Assembly (NCBI GenBank): GCA_002471825.1
Contig: DKQS01000009.1
Span: 186,001-250,000 of the forward strand
Length of the DNA stretch: 64,000 nucleotides
Source of the DNA: Flavobacteriaceae bacterium UBA7302
GTDB taxonomy: Bacteria > Bacteroidota > Bacteroidia > Flavobacteriales > Flavobacteriaceae
Direction of reading: 5' to 3'
Each line of letters begins with the position of its first letter. Position 1 is the stretch's first letter. The position numbers and the translations under genes are program-made. Below the pieces are notes generated by a model. The model saw only the letters and a program-made list of their open reading frames with translations, was not told where the DNA came from and ran no database searches. This document shows, piece by piece, positions 60,171 to 64,000 of the stretch.

Positions 60171-62987
60171 ATGCTAAAAAAACTACTCTTCCTAACAATA
60201 CTCATATCAACAACACTACTAAACGCTCAAGTTACCATTAGTCCGAGTGCATTCGCTATTGATCAAAGTATCACTATTACGGTAGATACCAATAGCAGCG
60301 CTACAGATTGTAATGGATTCAGTAGTCCAACAAAAGTATACATGCACTCTGGTGTAGGACCTAGTTCGAACCCTTGGACCCATGTTATTGGAAATTGGGG
60401 GACTGACGATGGCGTTGGTGAAATGACAAGCAATGGTGATGGTACCTTTAGTATTACCATTGTACCAGAAACCTATTACCAACTAACAGCACAAGAGGCC
60501 GCAGAAGTTACTAGAATGGGTATGGTGTTTCGTAATGAAACAGGTAGTATGGAGTTTAAAGATAATGGCTGTTCTGATTTTTTCTTCAATGTCGGACTCT
60601 TCCAATTGAATTTAACCAACCCAACAGCATCCGTATCTGTGATCAACGCATCGGAGTTTTTTCCGATCAGCGCGACAACTACGGAGACAGCCAACTTTTC
60701 CTTACAAGCCAATGGAACTGAAATAGACACTGAGAATAGTACTACAACCTATTCTTATGTACCAGACATTACTTCTAATACAACTTTTGTACTAGAAGCG
60801 AACAATGGCTCGGAGACTAAATCTGTTACCTTCGAAGTAATTGTTCGTCCTACCGTAACTGAGCAAGCCGTTCCTTCTGGGATGAAAGATGGATTAAATT
60901 ATCACCAAAACGACCCTACCAAGGTTACCTTGGTTTTATATGCTCCAGGCAAGGAGTTTATTCATGTGATCGGAGATTTCAATAACTGGGCAGTTGACAA
61001 CAACTATTTGTTAAAAAAAGACACCAGTAATGATCGATTTTGGATCGAATTAACAGGATTAACCTCTCAAACCGATCATATGTATCAATACTTAATCAAC
61101 GGTACACTTCGAGTTGCTGATCCTTACTCTACTCTAATTTTAGATGAGTACAACGATCAGTTTATTAACAGTACAAGATTTCCAAACCTTCCATCCTATC
61201 CTGATGGGAAAACCAATCATGCAGTCACTTGGTTCAGAACGGGAGATACGCCTTATCAGTGGCAAGTGCCAAATTTCCAAGCACCAAAAAAGACCGATTT
61301 AGCTATTTATGAATTGTTGATTCGTGATTTTGATTCAGACCAAACTTTCGACGCCGTTAAAGCTCGATTGGATTACTTACAGAACTTGGGAATCAATGCC
61401 ATTCAATTCATGCCTTTAAACGAATTTGATGGAAATCTATCTTGGGGATATAACCCTGCTTTCCATATGGCATTAGACAAATATTATGGATCACCAACAG
61501 CATTTAAACAACTGATTGATGAGTGTCATTCAAGAGGTATGGCTGTAATTGTAGATGTGGTATTCAACCATGCAACTGGTCAGCATCCTTATTATAGAAT
61601 GTGGAATACCGTCAATGGTGATTATGGTGGTCAAGCATCCAATGACAGTCCGTTTTTCAATGCAACAGCAACGCACGATTTCAACGTATTTAATGATATG
61701 AATCACGCAAGTCAAGCTACAAAAGACTATGTAAAACGAGTAACCCAATACTGGATTGAAGAATACAATATTGATGGTTTCCGTTGGGACTTATCCAAAG
61801 GATTCACCCAAAGAAATTCGGTTGGAAACATTGGTTTGTGGAATTCTTATGACCAAGATCGTGTTAATGTTCTAAACCAATATGCGGATGATCAATGGGA
61901 AGTAAATCCAGATTTTTATGTGATTTTGGAGCACTTTGCCGATAATAGTGAAGAATCTGCCTTGATCAATTATAGATTGAATGAAGGTAAAGGAATGATG
62001 GTTTGGGGTAATCATCACGGCACATATAAAGATGCAGCCCTTGGATTCCACAACAACGGAACATCTGATTTCTCATGGATTTCATACAAAAATAGAGGTT
62101 GGTCTGCTCCACGTAACGTAAGTTATATGGTAAGTCATGATGAAGAGCGTTTGATGTATGAAAATTTAAATTATGGTGCTTCAAATGGTAATTACAGTAC
62201 CCGCGATATGGCCACTGCTTTAGATCGGATGGAATTGAATGGAGCATTCTACTTTACGGTTCCCGGTCCGAAAATGATTTGGCAATTCGATGAACTTGGT
62301 TATGATTACTCAATAAACTGGTGTACCGACGGATCTATAAACAGCAATTGTCGTACGGGAGAAAAACCAATTCGTTGGGATTATTTTTCTGACCAAGATC
62401 GAAAGGATGTTTACAATACTTGGGCTAAGTTAATGCAGCTAAAAACCAAATATGAAGTTTTTGAAACCAATAACTTCACCTTGGATGTTGGTAATTCAAA
62501 CGGATTGAAAACGATTCATTTAACTGATACCAATGCTGCCGATCTTCAATATGTGACGGTAATTGGTAATTTTGGTCTTACCGTTCAGAATATAGATCCG
62601 GCTTTCCAAGTGACAGGTACTTGGTATAATTTATTAAACAATAATGCTACCATTTCTGTTTCTAATGTGAATGCAACAATTAGCCTTCAACCCGGAGAGT
62701 ATATTGTGTGTGGAAATATGCCAGCATCACTCTCTACGAATGATGAGGCCCTCTTACAGCAAGAATTTGCGATTTATCCTAATCCAACCAGTAACTCATT
62801 TCGAGTGAATCAAGAGATTGATCAGTTGAAAATTTTTGATGTTACCGGAAAAGAGGTTAAATCAGTAAAAGCAATAGGTGGTTCGAAAACAAATTTTTCT
62901 GTTTCTGATTTGGAAAAGGGTGTTTACCTTGTGAGAATAAAGACTCTTACCAACCACACCGTTACTAGAAAACTTGTAGTTCAATAA
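60171..62987 (+). CDS. T9SS-secreted multi-domain GH13 alpha-amylase
   Basis: The ORF opens at 60111, inside the terminator; the signal peptide MLKKLLFLTILISTTLLNAQ starts at 60171 (938 aa). Order: N-terminal starch-binding-type domain (about 22-145), Ig-like domain (about 146-228), CBM48-like domain (about 240-335, 'VTLVLYAPGKEFIHVIGDFNNW'), GH13 barrel (about 375-760) with region I 'VDVVFNHATG', nucleophile D540 in 'IDGFRWDLSKG', acid E587 in 'VILEHFADN' and 'VSHDEERLMYEN', and a T9SS sorting domain (about 865-938, 'FAIYPNPTSNSFRVN', 'GVYLVRIKTL'). It is secreted to the surface or medium, where it endo-cleaves alpha-glucan for SusCD uptake. Confidence 0.92.
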   Translation: MLKKLLFLTILISTTLLNAQVTISPSAFAIDQSITITVDTNSSATDCNGFSSPTKVYMHSGVGPSSNPWTHVIGNWGTDDGVGEMTSNGDGTFSITIVPETYYQLTAQEAAEVTRMGMVFRNETGSMEFKDNGCSDFFFNVGLFQLNLTNPTASVSVINASEFFPISATTTETANFSLQANGTEIDTENSTTTYSYVPDITSNTTFVLEANNGSETKSVTFEVIVRPTVTEQAVPSGMKDGLNYHQNDPTKVTLVLYAPGKEFIHVIGDFNNWAVDNNYLLKKDTSNDRFWIELTGLTSQTDHMYQYLINGTLRVADPYSTLILDEYNDQFINSTRFPNLPSYPDGKTNHAVTWFRTGDTPYQWQVPNFQAPKKTDLAIYELLIRDFDSDQTFDAVKARLDYLQNLGINAIQFMPLNEFDGNLSWGYNPAFHMALDKYYGSPTAFKQLIDECHSRGMAVIVDVVFNHATGQHPYYRMWNTVNGDYGGQASNDSPFFNATATHDFNVFNDMNHASQATKDYVKRVTQYWIEEYNIDGFRWDLSKGFTQRNSVGNIGLWNSYDQDRVNVLNQYADDQWEVNPDFYVILEHFADNSEESALINYRLNEGKGMMVWGNHHGTYKDAALGFHNNGTSDFSWISYKNRGWSAPRNVSYMVSHDEERLMYENLNYGASNGNYSTRDMATALDRMELNGAFYFTVPGPKMIWQFDELGYDYSINWCTDGSINSNCRTGEKPIRWDYFSDQDRKDVYNTWAKLMQLKTKYEVFETNNFTLDVGNSNGLKTIHLTDTNAADLQYVTVIGNFGLTVQNIDPAFQVTGTWYNLLNNNATISVSNVNATISLQPGEYIVCGNMPASLSTNDEALLQQEFAIYPNPTSNSFRVNQEIDQLKIFDVTGKEVKSVKAIGGSKTNFSVSDLEKGVYLVRIKTLTNHTVTRKLVVQ

Positions 62988-63012
62988 AACTTTCAAGTAA
63001 TTGTTCAAACTT

Positions 63013-63040
63013 AAAAGAGCTACCTCACAGTAGCTCTTTT
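63013..63040. terminator. Bidirectional terminator between convergent genes
   Basis: An 11-bp stem AAAAGAGCTAC / GTAGCTCTTTT with a 6-base loop and A/T flanks. It lies 25 bp after the amylase stop and overlaps the end of the convergent cysteine desulfurase gene, whose stop codon is in the loop. Confidence 0.8.
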
Positions 63041-64000
63041 ATCTTTTCTAAAGTAAAATCTATTTCTTCTTTGGTCGTAAACTTGGAGAATGAAAATCGC
63101 AGCGAGGTCAATAGTTGCTGATCTTCATTCAAAAATTCTTGCAGCACATGAGATACCTTGGATGCTCCACTTTGGCAAGCACTTCCTGTTGATACCGCTA
63201 CCCCTTTCATATCTAGTTGAAATAAGAACATGGTATTTTTTATTGGAAAACGGACATTTAGGATGGTATAACTGCTTTTGGTTACATCAGCGCTCTGTCC
63301 ATTAAACTGAATCTCGGGAACTAATTTTTGTAGTTCTTCAATAAAATAAGCTTTCAATCCTTCCACATATTCATGGTCCTTTTCAACATTCTCAAGAGCC
63401 ATGTTTAAGGCTTTTTCCAAGCCTACAATTCCAGGTATATTTTCGGTACTTGATCTGGCACCCTTTTCTTGGTCACCACCAAAAAGCATCGGTTTTACGG
63501 TAAATCCGTTTTTAAAATAGGCAAAACCAACTCCTTTAGGACCATGGAATTTATGCGCACTGGCCGTAATAAAATCAATAGGAAGCTTCAGAAGATCCAA
63601 ATCATAATGACCTATCACTTGCACTGTATCGCTATGAAACAAGGCTTTGTATTTGCCGCAAAGATCCACTACTGCTTGAGCGGGCAATCGATTGCCAATT
63701 TCGTTATTTATCAGCATCAAACTAACCAAGGTCTTTTCATCCGAATTTGCCAATAATTCCTCTAGGTGATTCAAATCAATCTGCCCCTGCTCTTTCACAT
63801 CTACATAATCCAATTGAATGAGTCCTTGCTTTTCATAATGCTCACACGGATGCAATACGGCATGATGTTCAATTCGCGAAGTAATGATGCGTTTCACGCC
63901 ATAATTCTGAACAGCATTGTACAAGATTAAGTTGTTGGCCTCGGTACCACTAGAGGTAAAAATGATCTCTTTCGAGGAAACATTAAACTTAGAAGCAACA
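63025..64000 (-). CDS. Cysteine desulfurase (NifS/IscS family), N-terminus outside window
   Basis: The frame stays open to the right edge: on the minus strand it reads VASKFNVSSKEIIFTSSGTE just before 'ANNLILYNAVQ', so the TTG at 63924 is not the start. Family marks: 'TSSGTEANNL' (PLP phosphate site), 'RIEHHAVLHP', 'NNEIGNRLPA', 'HSDTVQVIGH' (cofactor aspartate/glutamine region), 'ASAHKFHGPKGVGF' with the PLP lysine, 'SSTENIPGIVG', and the active-site cysteine in 'STGSACQSG'. It takes sulfur from cysteine for Fe-S clusters or tRNA thiolation. It is unrelated to the glucan loci. Confidence 0.93.
   Translation of the reverse strand, partial: VASKFNVSSKEIIFTSSGTEANNLILYNAVQNYGVKRIITSRIEHHAVLHPCEHYEKQGLIQLDYVDVKEQGQIDLNHLEELLANSDEKTLVSLMLINNEIGNRLPAQAVVDLCGKYKALFHSDTVQVIGHYDLDLLKLPIDFITASAHKFHGPKGVGFAYFKNGFTVKPMLFGGDQEKGARSSTENIPGIVGLEKALNMALENVEKDHEYVEGLKAYFIEELQKLVPEIQFNGQSADVTKSSYTILNVRFPIKNTMFLFQLDMKGVAVSTGSACQSGASKVSHVLQEFLNEDQQLLTSLRFSFSKFTTKEEIDFTLEKIKELL

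Overview
The window comes from a member of the Bacteroidota, most likely a marine Flavobacteriaceae. The support is: two SusC/SusD pairs, type IX secretion (T9SS) C-terminal sorting domains on two proteins, many Bacteroidota-style lipoproteins, promoter elements of the TAnnTTTG type, and low G+C. I cannot assign a genus. I saw no rRNA, tRNA, insertion sequence, phage or CRISPR array.

Layout. (1) 1-5971 is an ordinary flank on the plus strand: the tail of an alpha/beta hydrolase, a 54-residue Arc-like protein, a large secreted BNR-repeat protein, a DUF819 membrane protein and a DUF4369-like lipoprotein. (2) 6041-35504, all minus strand, is a beta-glucan (laminarin-type) utilisation locus. It holds a SusR-like membrane-anchored regulator (32703-35504), susC-susD and two surface glycan-binding lipoproteins (24990-32504), then an enzyme set (18656-24618: GH-A glycosidase/outer-membrane barrel fusion, multi-domain binding lipoprotein, GH16). 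Next is a cytoplasmic/periplasmic set (7851-18520: GH149-type phosphorylase, GH17, GH30, two GPH-type symporters around an unknown lipoprotein, second GH17), and last a T9SS-secreted binding protein (6041-7642). (3) 35692-35977 holds two tiny membrane-protein genes. (4) 35978-62987 is an alpha-1,4-glucan (starch/glycogen) locus. The minus-strand operon carries MFS, beta-PGM, GH65, GH13, esterase, GH31, GH13, GH13 and GH97; a LacI regulator is divergent from a plus-strand susC-susD-susE-susF-GH13(T9SS) operon. (5) 63025-64000 is a partial cysteine desulfurase gene.

How it works together (inference from family roles). Outer-surface GH16, GH17, GH30 and binding proteins capture and cut branched beta-1,3/1,6-glucan. 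SusCD imports the oligosaccharides, the GPH symporters carry them across the inner membrane, and the GH149-type enzyme plus the cytosolic GH17 finish degradation, giving alpha-glucose-1-phosphate. In the second locus GH13, GH31 and GH97 enzymes degrade alpha-glucan, the MFS protein imports maltose or maltodextrins, and GH65 plus beta-PGM convert maltose to glucose and glucose-6-phosphate.

The most unusual items are: a clan GH-A glycosidase fused to an outer-membrane beta-barrel (21418-24618); a direct-repeat box with an 11-bp period found five times at three promoters of the beta-glucan locus, two of them as head-to-head pairs; a recurring binding domain with a D-N-I-Y-F ending spread over three proteins; and a strong intrinsic terminator ending 13 bp before the start codon of the secreted amylase.
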